From NCBI GenBank assembly GCA_963678705.1, contig OY783207.1, positions 24,898,001-24,962,000 of the forward strand: a stretch of DNA of 64,000 bases, in the 5' to 3' direction. Positions 36,085 through 47,334 of the stretch are shown here, piece by piece (position 1 is the stretch's first letter; each line of letters begins with the position of its first letter). The position numbers and the translations under genes are program-made. The DNA comes from Panorpa germanica. Its lineage: Eukaryota > Arthropoda > Insecta > Mecoptera > Panorpidae. The notes below the pieces were generated by a model. It did no database searches. It had not been told where the DNA came from and was given only the letters and a program-made list of their open reading frames with translations.

Positions 36085-36460
36085 CAGTGAAGGGAAGCAG
36101 GAAAAAGAAAGAAGTAGCGAGGAAACAGTTAAACTTCAGTCCAGAAAAATAGAGGATTTTCGGAAAGGAGATAAGGGCAAGAGGTGGATGACGGAGATAG
36201 AGACAATAATAAAATAGTAAAGGAAGATAGTCAAGAAGAAATAGTAAAGATAGAGCGTCTGTACCTGTAATAGACATAAGTGGAGAAGTGAAAACGAAGA
36301 GAAAAGGCAGGAAGGATAATGAAGAGATAATAGAGTGTTTGTCGAGAGGAGACAAGAAAGGCAAGAAGTGATAGATGAAGATACAGGCAATAAGGAAGGA
36401 GAAGCAGGAAACGGTGAGAATAAAGGAGAAGTAGGGGACATGAAGAAAGAGGATCAAAAA
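36085..36460 (+). mobile_element. LINE family 1 tail fragment, purine-rich
   Basis: Plus-strand purine-rich sequence with GACAGTGAAGGGAAGC, GGCAAGAGGTGGATGACGGA and GAAGCAGGAAACGGTGAGAA. It is the counterpart of the pyrimidine-rich strand at 34400-34620. No knuckle is preserved. Confidence 0.6.
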
Positions 36461-36469
36461 AAGATTCTC

Positions 36470-37340
36470 TTCCTCTGCACCCCAGTGCCTACTCTGCGCC
36501 TTTCTTAATTCGTAAGTCTAAACCTCACAATCATTTTCTTTTCGTTACCACCGTCAAAAAATGTAGAAATATATATTTAAGAAATTAAAAAGTAAATCCA
36601 TTGACGTGGCGCATGTCGTTTTCAGTTTTTGATCGGGTATTGCCTCTCGTAACACGATCAAATCAAATTACAGTAGAAAAATTTCTAAGAAATAAGGTAC
36701 CCCAAATTAAAAATTTTACGTGTTAGTGGAACACGTTATAATGCGCCACAACTGGGTAGATGTATAGCTTACTATAAGTAGACTATTATTAATAATTTCG
36801 GAATAATCATTTAACATTTTTTGACGTATGATTGTTTCAAGGTCTGAGTGCACGTGTACTAACAATGAATATATCAATAACAAACCTATTGTGCTTATTT
36901 AAAATTTAAGTGACAAATCTCACCGATGTTTTTATAGATTACTAGTAGTTTGTGCACTGTTACTATGTTAGTACAGTAGAACCCGTTGCTAAGCAGGTAC
37001 ACTTGAGTCAGTTGATTGTCACTAACAGAATAAATCTGTTCCTGTATTCGTCATCGACTGATATCGATCCGATTAGTTATTGTACACTAACACTTGTACT
37101 TGTTTACTAAACATTGTTTGCTGACATCATATGAATGTTCTGGATCAAACACGTGGATTCATTGCCGCACTATATTGGAATTATTTATTATAAATACACG
37201 CAAAAATGTACTGGCTCTGACGTACACCAGTGTTCCCTAAACGACGACCCGCTGAGTTATTTTATTCGGCCAGAGGACTCTTTCCATACAGTTCATAAAA
37301 TAACAAATTAAAGCCTTCATAAGGCAATGCATTTGCTTGC
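36470..37340. other. no gene recognised
   Basis: AT-rich spacer without open frames or repeats I could match inside the window. Confidence 0.5.
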
Positions 37341-37343
37341 AAA

Positions 37344-37736
37344 GGGCCATCCATAAATGATGTCACAAATTGCATGCTCCTTTGCTCTCCCCTCACTCGC
37401 CCTTGTCACAATTTGCGGTGTTTTATCACACTTTTCAATTAATGCAATTTTTTGTGACATTTTGAAAGAGTACGTATAGTATAGTATTTTTTAAATTTTT
37501 AGATGAAATTATCTTTCTCTTTAGCTCTCATGGACTTTATAATTTTTTTAGAGAAAGACTTTTCTTTAGCTCTTTCGGAAATATTTTGAAACTTACTACA
37601 CCGGGGGGGCGATGCTGCTAATATATTTTTGATTCTTTTAAAGCTTCTGAACCATCCTTTCCCCCTCATTGACACATCTTGGCACAACTTGTGGACGGGG
37701 CCCCCATCCCTTTGCGTGACACGTAATGGATGGTCA
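37344..37736. mobile_element. MITE with GGGCCATCCATAAATGATGT-type ends
   Basis: The left end GGGCCATCCATAAATGATGT continues CACAAAT. The right end, complemented, reads TGACCATCCATTACGTGTCA, giving diverged termini of about 22 bases. A left-end relative lies at 42018-42240. An open minus-strand frame (37499-37780) runs across it but shows only element-derived residues. Class not certain; such ends occur in several insect MITE groups. Confidence 0.6.
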
Positions 37737-38238
37737 CAAAGTCTGGTATGGAAGTAATTTAAAGAATTTTGCGGTTGCAATTAAGATATGTTACAGAGGC
37801 CACCTTGCGGTTAACTTTTTCATACTCAATAATTTATGCAAAATATGAAATATGTATGTACATTATACATGTTCAGGTGAGATATTTAAAATCTGACTAG
37901 TATCGTATATTTATTTTGCCATCTTTCTGCATGATATCATCATGAACTTTATTGGTCACTAGCTGATCCAACAGACGAAACAACTGAATCACTATTAGCT
38001 GGATCCACAATTTGGCAATCAGCTGACAAATGATATTTGTCTACCTACCTAGTACCAAAAATTCCATAAAAAAAACAGAATTTTCTAATTGTCTGGATAA
38101 ATTAAAAAAAAAAATGTCCCTAAAAGACTTATTCAGAATGTTACGTACATATTAAAATTAAACTTAGCCAAATCGCTGTTATGAAATTTATGGTTTATGG
38201 TATGGAAAGTGGAAAAGCAGACTATATGGCGACTGAGG

Positions 38239-38239
<1 letters not shown>

Positions 38240-38272
<33 letters not shown>

Positions 38273-38279
38273 ATATAAA

Positions 38280-38337
<58 letters not shown>
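38240..38337. repeat. TA microsatellite
   Basis: Long TA runs interrupted once by TGTGTGTATATAAATC. It produces long Tyr-Ile alternating frames on both strands that are not genes. Confidence 0.95.
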
Positions 38338-38340
<3 letters not shown>

Positions 38341-39039
38341 GCGAACTTTTTCAGATTTTCTTTCATTTCTTTGTTGAGTTTCCTCCCTAATAGAAGTGCT
38401 ATACACGTATGCAAAAATCGTGATTGTTGTAATCTATAAATTTACTAAACCTTTGTATACATACTAGTACATACCTAATTAGGATTAGACTATTGAGAAT
38501 TAACTTATCAAATCACCTCGTACAGTGGTTTAATAGCCAATTATAACCAAACATCTTGTAGTTCAATCTGACTCGCAATTTACTTTCAATACCAAGATGC
38601 AACCGGTAGAGTTTAAAGTTTGAGAACCCCTCACGCAGACATCAGAATATGACACCTATCACACCTGACACCTGAGAATTCATCGCGTTACATCATGTCG
38701 TAAACCTAGTTGCCAAAGTAACGTACTGTCAGGAAATTGTTCAATGTGGTTTATTAACAGATTTGGTAAAATGGGTTAATTGCTTTCAGGTGTTTAGTTA
38801 AAATGATTGATTGCTTAAATTCATTGGCGATCGAACATAACGAACGTCAGAGTTTCAAAATTTAAGGATCTCTCATCTCTCTGGAAGAGACTTCTTGCGA
38901 CACTAACTTTTCTGTAGAGTGTATTGGAGGTGTAGTCGCATTAGCACACTTTATTATAAGAGCAAACTTCTATTTTAACGAAAGTATCTTAGCATGTCAT
39001 TAGGTGCAAAATTATGATAGAAACATCATAGCCCGAGCT

Positions 39040-39460
39040 CGACAATAAATATAGAAAAATGTACGGGATGATGGGTAGGAAATCTCAGTTATCCATGAAC
39101 AATAAACTGCTTCTATATTGGCAAATTATCAATCCAGTTTGGTTAGGTATATGGTATCCAACTATGGGGATGCTCAAAGAAAACTAACTTGGAAATTTTA
39201 CAACGTTTTCAAAATAAAGTACTGAGAACTATAGTAAACTCTCCTTGGTATGTTCGAAATAGTGACCTCCACCGGGATCCTCAGATAGAGACCGTCGCCA
39301 AAGAAATAAAAAGATATGCTTCCAAGCATCTTCTACACTGTCATCAAAATGACGAGGTACTCCAACTGTTGAATAACCAAGCGGTAACTAGAAAACGTTT
39401 ATCATACTCAGTACGTACAACTTCTTGGGCTACTATTATATACTATATAATATAACCGTA
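39040..39460 (+). mobile_element. jockey-like LINE fragment, C-terminal region
   Basis: Frames read MMGRKSQLSMNNKLLLYWQI, PVWTYG-like and then an intact 88-codon stretch with LQRFQNKVLRTIVNSPWYV and NSDLHRDPQIETVAKEI. This block follows the reverse transcriptase core in jockey-type LINEs. Frameshifts near 39180 and loss of the rest show it is dead. The minus-strand copy at 47335-47610 is the same family. Confidence 0.82.
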
Positions 39461-39939
39461 TGTATATGTACCCATATAAACGAACAGTGGTAGTTTTACC
39501 ATCACTGTAAAACAATTAATTGAAAAAGAAATTTACCGAAGCCTATACCACTGAAATATGTGTAAAATAAAGATATTTAGTACCTTCCTCCCTCTCTGTC
39601 TCTCTCCTCTCACTCTATTTCTAGTTCTCTTTATTATCTATTTGTTTCTGTTCAACCTTAAAATATAGAACTGTATTCGATTCCTTTATATAAATGACGA
39701 ATAAAGATTTGTATTTAATTATTTATATATTTTATTATTACGAGTATATTAATTACTTTTTAGTTTAGTAAACTATGCTTTTTTACACTTCGTTCTGTAA
39801 ATGTTTATGTTAATTTAAGATTGTATTATTAAGTAGGTAACATTTCCAGATATTCTTTAAAATATGTAAACAAACATTAAACCGTAATTAGAAATATCAA
39901 GGTTTTATGTGGGTCTGGAAGAAAGGAGTTCTTTGAAAT

Positions 39940-40575
39940 GAACTGAATGGCGAGAGAAAACGCAGATAGAAGAAGTGAAGAAGGCCCAAGTGTGGAAGAG
40001 GAGCTAATGAGCAAAGACAGAGAGATACAACAGCAGGAAAGAATGGAAAAAAATTATAATAGCAAATATATTGAAAGATTTAAGAGGATTTGGAAGAGAC
40101 AGATACCAGAATACATACTAGAAAAAGGAACAAGGAACATAAGAAGAATGGAAAAATTTAGAAACGAAGAGAAAGGCAGCAGATAGTGGAAAATAGAGAG
40201 CAAAAGGATGTGCAGGGTGTGCTGGAGGGAGATAGAAATGCTTGAGCACATTAAGTATTCATATGAAAAAAATAATTAAAAAACGAAAGGAAGATTGTAC
40301 AGTTATTAAAGGGATGCAGTGAAGGGAAGCGGTGTATAGCGGAGAAAGAGAGAAGGAGCGAGAATAGAGAAGAAAGGGCAGAGTAGAAACAGGAGGGAGA
40401 ATAGTAGGAAGAGAGAAAGCAGCATGGGTTTAAATTTATCTGTTTTGTTTGTATTTTTCTTTTTACTTTTTCAGAAAGAGTGAGAATGGATAGATAATAT
40501 ATAATTAAACACAATAATATGTAATTTAATGATTTAAGGCAGTAGAATGTAGTGCAGTAAAATGGTAAAAACATT
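39940..40575 (+). mobile_element. LINE family 1, 3' end, truncated copy
   Basis: Contains VEEELMSKDREIQQQERMEK, FKRIWKRQIPEYILEKG, KFRNEEKGSR and, after a stop, RMCRVCWREIEMLEHIKYS. The final knuckle Cys is replaced by Tyr. The tail has the GAAGGGAAGCGG block and ends near ATGTAGTGCAGTAAAATGG, which the copy at 44540 also has. Confidence 0.78.
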
Positions 40576-40619
40576 AAAATAAAAAAAATGTGGTTCTGAC
40601 TAAAATTAAACATGTCCAG

Positions 40620-41440
40620 AAATAATTAATGGATTCATTTGGTTAATGAAAATTGCTTACTGTAAGAGTTATATGTCAGGATTAGCGATTCATTTTAAGC
40701 GGAGTGTATTTCCACTCCGACCTTTAAATCGCTCTCTCTCTTTCTCTCTCGCTATGTTTGTCTGTTAATTTAATAAATATACTTTTAATGGACAAAATAA
40801 AGTATATTTTTTCATAAATATTCCAAAAAAATAATTAATATTGTTATTGTTGATTTGAGTTTAGTAAAATCCAAGTATTCTGCGTATTCCCACTTAGCGT
40901 AAAACAAAGTTCTGTTTGTTTTGTACTTGACAATTACTGCATAATAGCGCGTATTTTCCGAGTGTACTAATTGTTTATTAAAAGTCCCATCTCATCTCGT
41001 AAAGCCGTCTGATGGCACCTTGAGGCCACCGGGTTTTTTTTAGTTCGAGGTCTTTATTTATTATTGATGTAAAAATCGATCCGTTGTACAGCAGTTTGAG
41101 GTCTGTCGCACAGTGCAAGCGTATTTAAGCGACGGCGAATTCAAGACGTAAATCGGCGGCGCAAACTTTAATTTGTATCGATACACCACTGTTATGAAAG
41201 AGACTATTTCATATCACTTCCAGTGTATTCGTTTGGCTAAAATTCGCTGATATACGCATCCAGTATGAGAACTACGTAACGCCTGTATTCGGACAACTTT
41301 GTCGCTTGCAGTGTGCGAGGTTCATTACATTTACTTGCTGGACAAAACTAAAATTGTTTTGCGCTCGAGCCCTTCAGCGTTCGCAGCAGTGAAAGTAATT
41401 TTAGGGTTCTCTCATAATGCAAACGTTTTCTTGTTACTTG
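40620..41440. other. no gene recognised; CT-rich patch
   Basis: Includes GCTCTCTCTCTTTCTCTCTC near 40730. A complementary GAGAGAGAAAGAGAGAGCGA patch lies at 58370, possibly related repeats. Nothing else is interpretable. Confidence 0.5.
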
Positions 41441-41462
41441 CGATTTAGTCAGTAAGGTGTAG

Positions 41463-41865
41463 TGGCAGAGCGCACTTTATCATGAGAAGATTTTTTTATT
41501 TTATTCTTTATTAATATAGCATTGTATGTATTTCGTACAACCTTATTTATAGTATGGTACATCCAACATTTGTTGTAAGAAGTTGTACAGCGACATGTAA
41601 CTTAATACGTCGGAAGCTTTCAAGGGTCGGCTAGGGTCTATTGTTCAGCGCGGGTAAGCAGAGAACCCATTGCAAACGTATATAGCGATAACTAAGAAAA
41701 ACGTTTACCCACACTGAGATAATAGTAGAGATTATAGTAAATTTTGCTCGGGAAAACATTAAAAATCGCCGCACATGCAAATTCTTTGATCAACATCGCC
41801 TTAGGATTGAAACATTTTTGTTTCATAGAAATACTACCTAAAATTTTTTTTAAATAGATTTTATT
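41463..41865 (+). repeat. dispersed repeat E, second copy
   Basis: Three blocks in order: GCACTTTATCATGAGAAG then ATTCTTTATTAATA (also at 3655-3725 and 22907-22975), CTTAATACGTCGGAAGCTTT, and CCTTAGGATTGAAACATTTT. This copy links the two partial groups into one element. Class unknown. Confidence 0.65.
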
Positions 41866-42017
41866 AGTGTCGCATGTTTATGTCGCACTAGTCTGTACGT
41901 TATAAGTACAACACATTTAATACAGTCATGTCTAAATAATGCTAACTTATGAATGATAATATTTAAATGATGAATGTCGCATCGGTCTGTCCATACATTA
42001 AACTATATTATAAATTT

Positions 42018-42240
42018 GGGGCCAACTATAAATTACATCACACAAATTTGCTATTTTGTGTGTTTGCACTCCTGCAAAACCAACTCCGGTGTTTGAACTC
42101 TGCCCTCCCCTCCCCGTTTCCCTTGCTGTGATATCACACATTTCAATTAATACAATTTTTTGTAATATTTTATAGTTTTCAGAATAAATGTCCTTTTTTA
42201 ACTCTCATGGAAATTTATACTTTTATCAGGAAATAACCTT
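42018..42240 (+). repeat. relative of the 37344-37736 MITE, left part
   Basis: GGGGCCAACTATAAATTACA, GCCCTCCCCTCCCC, TATCACACATTTCAATTAAT and CAATTTTTTGTAATATTTT parallel the left 150 bases of 37344-37736. No right end was found. Confidence 0.6.
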
Positions 42241-43028
42241 TTTTTATTTTTTATTGCATCTAGCCCTTTTGAAGTGAATGTAAAGTACCACACTTAGGCC
42301 TGTTAAAACTATTTTAAAAGTATAAAAGAATGTTTAATGAGTAATACAGGCCAAACCTGCAGGTTATTTAATAAAATTAATTAATTTGTATAGAAACTTA
42401 TGTACATGTGGAATATTATGTTATGTGGAAGTGGTGTTGAATGTTGTGAATAAAATTTCTTTTGTGCTGCCTCTTTGTGTGAGTGAGTTATAACCAAAAC
42501 TAGTTATTTTCAAAGCTAAACTTAATAATTAAAACTGATTTTATGAAAAAATAAATTTAATACTTCACATTAAAGTTTTAGAATATTTGGTCTGCTTTGT
42601 ATTTAGTTCAGTCTACTTTATTCAGCAAATCATTACAATTTACAATTAGTTTTTCCCAACACATGTAGTCCTCGACTTACAACGGTTTTTACTACGTATT
42701 CAGTAAATCAAACTTTTCAAAAAAATAGAAAATATAAAACGTAAAGACGATGGCACAGTGGCTGAGCGAATATAGTCTAAATTCATAGATGCATACCTCA
42801 AGCATACTTCAAGTAACTCCTAAAATTGTATGTATCGAAACATCTTAAACTCTTGGGTGCTAATTTTTCAACAAGTTTGAAAATTTAATTACGTCTATTT
42901 TGACCTCAAAATGACCGGCAAATAACCCTAAGGATAAAAATGAAACTAGCATACCTGCTTATCATAGTTCCTGCTGGTTTAAGTCATCATGACAAATATC
43001 GCAGGCAGGTAGACAACATAGCACTTCT

Positions 43029-43478
43029 TTAATCACTAGAACTATTCATAGAGCCGGAAGAGGACCCGGACCCGGACTCAGATCCGACCCTGCACACTGA
43101 ATTGCAGCTACAAGGATCGCAAGTAGCTGGACAGGTAACGCAGGGGCAAGTTATACAGCATCCCGATGGGCAGGTTGCTTCGCAAGTATTTGGGCAGTAG
43201 TTGCAGCAAGATGGGCAAGATGGGCAACAGTTGCAGCAGATATTTCGGTACACTCCTGTCACGGATGGAGGGCAAGCAGTACAAGCTGGACAGAAGCTTT
43301 GATAGCAACTCGTTGCGCAAGGGTTGCAAAAATATAACCGTCTTGTCATTTGTTGATGTATTTTGTTGGCTGGAAATTCTTCATTTCGTGTCAGTGCTTT
43401 TAATTTATTAAATCTAAAGGTACCCCTACCAGTGTCATTAGTGACAGATTTCATTCCAAAGAAACTTTTCGAAATTTG
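43029..43478 (-). CDS. Cys/Pro-rich protein with Ser/Gly tail (last exon)
   Basis: Product not identified. A TTTTTTCAG acceptor ends at 43479. The exon then runs open for 149 codons to TAA. It starts QISKSFFGMKS, is basic for about 60 residues, and then has 25 cysteines within about 75 residues in CPxC, CNCC and CPSC contexts, ending RVGSESGSGSSSG. The frame stays open upstream to an ATG at 43562, itself preceded by another AG, so the start could be there, at the internal Met, or in an unseen exon. Cys-Pro proteins of this kind include sperm-tail, chorion and cuticle or keratin-associated-like structural proteins; homology to any of these is not shown. Codon use differs from the AT-rich flanks. 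No signal peptide is visible in this exon. Confidence 0.55.
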   Translation of the reverse strand, partial: QISKSFFGMKSVTNDTGRGTFRFNKLKALTRNEEFPANKIHQQMTRRLYFCNPCATSCYQSFCPACTACPPSVTGVYRNICCNCCPSCPSCCNYCPNTCEATCPSGCCITCPCVTCPATCDPCSCNSVCRVGSESGSGSSSGSMNSSSD

Positions 43479-43579
43479 CTGAAAAAATAAAACAAGAATA
43501 ACATTTGATTCAATGAAGCTAGGGTCATTATTTTGTAATACATTTCCATTGTCGGATAGCATCTGAAGCTATAAGTCGG

Positions 43580-44530
43580 TCTTAATCAAGTACAGACTCC
43601 ACAATTTAGTCAATATATTAGGACAGAAACGGTCAGTAAGTCTTCAAAACCGGTCCTTCCACGCCACACCACTCCAAAATCGTGTCACAAATGTGAAAAC
43701 TTGTCCAGATGTAAAAGGAGTAAATGGCCTTGAAGGATATTCAATAAGTTGAAATTCCAATCATTTGGTTCCATCATTTTCGTCTATTTTTTTGCCAATT
43801 TATAGGATCTTTCAACAAGAACTCTCATTTTAAATTACGCACCATTTTTGAACCGTCAACAGAAAACCGTGCAGTGATCTTGACAACTGCAGCTCTTGTT
43901 GAGAATCCCTATATATATGTAGGTATACCATTTTTAATTCTAAAATTCGGAAATTTTAGTTGCTCATAACTTATTCCAATGAGTACAAATATGAACTTTA
44001 ATGCCAGTCTGTCATAAAGGCTAAAACTTTGTCTTGTATTTGTATCTATCTTCTTAATTAATTAGCCACCAGATTGAGCAGGTAAAATGAGGAAATAAGC
44101 TTCCATCGTTAATTCTTTCATTTATTAAAGATTGGTGTTTACTTTCCATTTCATTCTACTCTTCATGTAGAGCAAAGTGCTCTAGAAAGCACACAGAAAT
44201 TAACTCAGGATTTGTTTTGGAATGAACCAACCATGGACGATCACAAGGACCTTTAGTATTTTTGATTCCATGAAATGGAAGGAGCTGAAACCACGCCCAT
44301 AAGTTCTTGGTTGAAGGAACGACCGTCAATTGGTGCTTAGAGAATAGTTAATGGTGAATGTGAAGTGCTTTAATACCTACTTTCACCACTTCATTCATCG
44401 ATGCTAGCAGCTTTCTATACTTCAGAGTTGTGATGCATCACAATTTCCTAACAGTTTCTATCACTTTAGCTTTCGTCGTGCAATCCATCTTAGACTTACG
44501 CGATTTAATAATGGAGACCGGGAGAAATTC
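43580..44530. other. no gene recognised; short repeat shared with 55790
   Basis: GCACCATTTTTGAACCGTCA at about 43838 recurs as GCACCATTTTTGAACTGTCA at about 55789, suggesting an unclassified repeat. A broken frame near 44222 (MNQPWTITRTFSIFD) could be a transposase trace but is too short to assign. Confidence 0.4.
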
Positions 44531-44539
44531 CTGATCAAT

Positions 44540-45200
44540 ATAAGAATAGGAGAAAAAAGAAAGGAGTATTACGAAAGGAATGGAATGGCGACAGAGGAGG
44601 CAGAGAGAAGAAGGCACAAGTGTGGAAGAGAAGCTAAGGAGAAGAGGCAGGGAGATACAGCAACAGGAAAGAATGGAAAAAATTGACATAAACAATTACA
44701 ACACAAGATATAAAAGGATTTGGGAGAGAGAGATTTCACAATACTTAAGAGAAAAAGACACAAAAAACATGAGAAGGATTGCCAGATTTATGTTGGGCAA
44801 ATAGCGAGGAAAGGATTTGTAAGGTGCGCGAAACGGAGATAGAAACATTGGAGCACATTAAGTTTTCATGTGAGAAAAAGGTAATAAGCAAAAAGAATAT
44901 TGTCCAGATATTAAAGAGATGGATGGATGAGGAAAAGAAACGAGGAAAGAGAAGGAATGGCAGAGTAAAAACAGGAGAGAAAGTAGCAGGAGGAGCGAAG
45001 CAATAGCAGTTACAGTTTTATTTTTATTTTTATAAGGATAAATTTATAAATTTTTCTATCGTTTGGAAGGAGTGAGAATGTTTAGATTTAATAAGGATCA
45101 AAATTGAATTAAGCGCAATGACATGTAAATAAATGAGTTAAGGCACAAGAATGTAGTGCTAAATGGCAAAATCATTAAAAATAAAAATTGTATAAGAATA
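44540..45200 (+). mobile_element. LINE family 1, 3' end, truncated copy
   Basis: Contains RQREEGTSVEEKLRRRGREI, NYNTRYKRIWEREISQYLRE, RRIARFMLGK and, after a shift, EERICKVRETEIETLEHIKF, with the second knuckle Cys replaced by Arg, then EKKVISKKNIVQILKR. The 3' UTR ends near AATGTAGTGCTAAATGGCAA. The next element's inverted terminus starts about 20 bases further on. Confidence 0.8.
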
Positions 45201-45220
45201 AGGTAAAGTGTGAGAGCAAA

Positions 45221-45801
45221 CTTAGGCCCGGTTTTATGGTTCGTCTTACTACCGAACTAAATAGCTAACCCTCGAATTAAACGAAAAATGTGTTTTATCA
45301 TCAAGGATTAACGCTAACTCGGAACTAAAATCGCGGAGTAAGATATCCCGTCATAAATCAAGGTTTAAATATGATAACCCGGAATAAGTGTGCAACAGAG
45401 ATAAAATATCATGCTATCTCAGCCAGTTTAGCTCTCATTATTATAATATTTTAGGTTATAATATTAAATTAAATTGTTTATTATGAATTTTGTGAGTGAC
45501 CATAATCAATCAATAACAGATGATGAGGAAGATCAGCTATTATACAAATATAGTACTAAGTTGAGAAATCCGTCATTTTTAAAATGTTTTAAAACAATAA
45601 TTAAACTGAATCTGGCATTCCCATGGATTTACAACTGTAAACAAATATTCGAATTTCATAAAATATGGTTTACGTCTCTACTAACTAACACGGAATTAAA
45701 TTTGAATGATAAAACCCGCTACAAAAATAAGTACCGAACTAAACTAACTCCGGGTTTCATAATCCCCGAAGTAAATAGAAAACCATAAAACCGGCCCTAA
45801 G
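45221..45801. mobile_element. MITE with CTTAGGCCCGGTTTTATGG termini
   Basis: The left 21 bases are mirrored at 45781-45801 with one mismatch. Subterminal words (ACCGAACTAAA, AACTCCGGG versus AACCCGGAA) also repeat in inverse sense, giving a foldable interior. Length is 581 bp. The ends resemble PIF/Harbinger-like MITEs, and TTA/TAA flank the GGCCCGG core, but a clean target duplication is not visible. It carries a 101-codon open frame. Confidence 0.8.
45483..45788 (+). CDS. 101-codon open frame inside the MITE, hypothetical
   Basis: ATG at 45483, preceded by AT-rich DNA, to TAA at 45788. Encodes MNFVSDHNQSITDDEEDQ, a basic middle and a C-terminus read from the right inverted terminus (PEVNRKP). 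I recognise no family. Because the end is made of TIR sequence, it is probably a by-product of the element or a fragment of its ancestral gene rather than a host protein. Confidence 0.2.
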   Translation: MNFVSDHNQSITDDEEDQLLYKYSTKLRNPSFLKCFKTIIKLNLAFPWIYNCKQIFEFHKIWFTSLLTNTELNLNDKTRYKNKYRTKLTPGFIIPEVNRKP

Positions 45802-45804
45802 TAA

Positions 45805-47330
45805 GTTAGTAAGCTTGACATTTAACCCTGAGTTTGTGAAATAGCAGAGCAACACAATAGCCAATCCTACGTTCTGCAAATAATCAAAATTTGTGTGTGT
45901 TCCAATCGCTCTTAGCTAGCTTTTTCTTTCCTTGAGCCAACAATGAGATAATTTTGGTAAGTAACCGCAATCTATGACTCAGCCAGCTGTATTATTGGTA
46001 GGATTTTTCTGCCGCGCCTTTGCTGTTAATAACCTCATAAAACAAGCGTCATGCAATGGAAAATGCCGTAAATGTGAGGTGCGTGATGTGATGTCTTGAG
46101 CAAAATATCTGTCAGCAGCTGACCCAAACATTATTAGTTATAAGATGGAACAACAAATATTCTGATGCACAGAGCCTTCTGCAGTCAGTGATGATCCAAC
46201 CAAGAAAATTGATGAAGCAGTTCCTGAGATCTTTGCTTACGAATAATTAGGCTACCGGATATTGTGCTGTCTAATTTCCTAGGCCTTGAATTAGAATTAG
46301 GACTATGTAAAAGAGTGTAGAAGAATGTATCTATACGGGTTTTTTATTTATAACCAAACGGAGGTTGCTATCCCAACAGCCTCGCAAATTTGCATAAGTA
46401 CATTTAGTTACAAAATAGATGTGCCGTATTCTGGCGATCCTAAAGAGTCGGTTTTGTCTGAAACTGTCCACTAAAAAAGTTGCAGATGCTATCCGGTGTC
46501 AGGAATAATATACAAAATACAAGTCTAAAGATATTTAGCGGGAAAGTTCAAAATTTTAAATAGTTTAATTTGCATTGTTGATTATATTACATATAGTGTT
46601 GGAGTGAACAACAAAATTTGAACTTTTCCTGTTTTGGGTTAAGAGTACCCAATATTTATTTACTATATTAAAATTATATCTGTAAAATGGTTACTAACCT
46701 CTACGCAATTCTTGCTACTTAAAATTTTGACCTGATTTCGGAACATTTTATTTTTTTTAATTTTTTATGTGTAAGAACTTTTTTTTTGACTGTTATTTTT
46801 TATTCCATTTTCAAAACTATCTAGTTATCATTTAAATAAAATAGCGCTGAATTTGTTTTGATTTCAGAATTTCTCGCGATGTCGTATTATGTATCTAAGT
46901 TAGTATCATTACATGTTAGTATTTTGAACAATTTTGAAGTAGAAGAAATTTTGAACACGTATTTCAACATCGATAAAGAACTATACGCTCTGGTGGATGG
47001 TAGCTGTTTCGCTTACCGAACCAGTAGCGAACCAGAAAATGAATGTAACGAAAATAAGCAAAAAATAATTTATTTATAAGTTCAATATTTTTCTAAGTAA
47101 AAAGGAGGTAAAAATTGTGAATATTGTAGATCGTTGTACGACATCGCTACGAATTCTCTGTCTTCTTAGGAAGACTTTAAATTAATCAGGCTCAAGGTTA
47201 ATATTGTTTTTTTCCTTCTTTTTTTATTCATTTACGTAATTACAACTGTTCTAATGACCAACCAGCAATTTATCCATAACCAATACATATATACATAAGT
47301 CATAACATACGATATTAAGGATCGTCCATT
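45805..47330. other. no gene recognised
   Basis: An exon-like frame at about 46868-47079 follows a good TTTTGATTTCAG acceptor and encodes EFLAMSYYVSKLVSLHVSI onward to a stop, but there is no partner exon or family match. The word AGGACTATGTAAAAGAGT at about 46301 recurs at about 48332. Confidence 0.4.
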
Positions 47331-47334
47331 GAAA

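Noticed and set aside
38133-38439. Long Tyr-Ile open frames on both strands
   Set aside because: They are produced entirely by the TA microsatellite.
46858-47079. Possible terminal exon after TTTTGATTTCAG
   Set aside because: No partner exon, no family and no poly(A) signal; a single acceptor is weak evidence.
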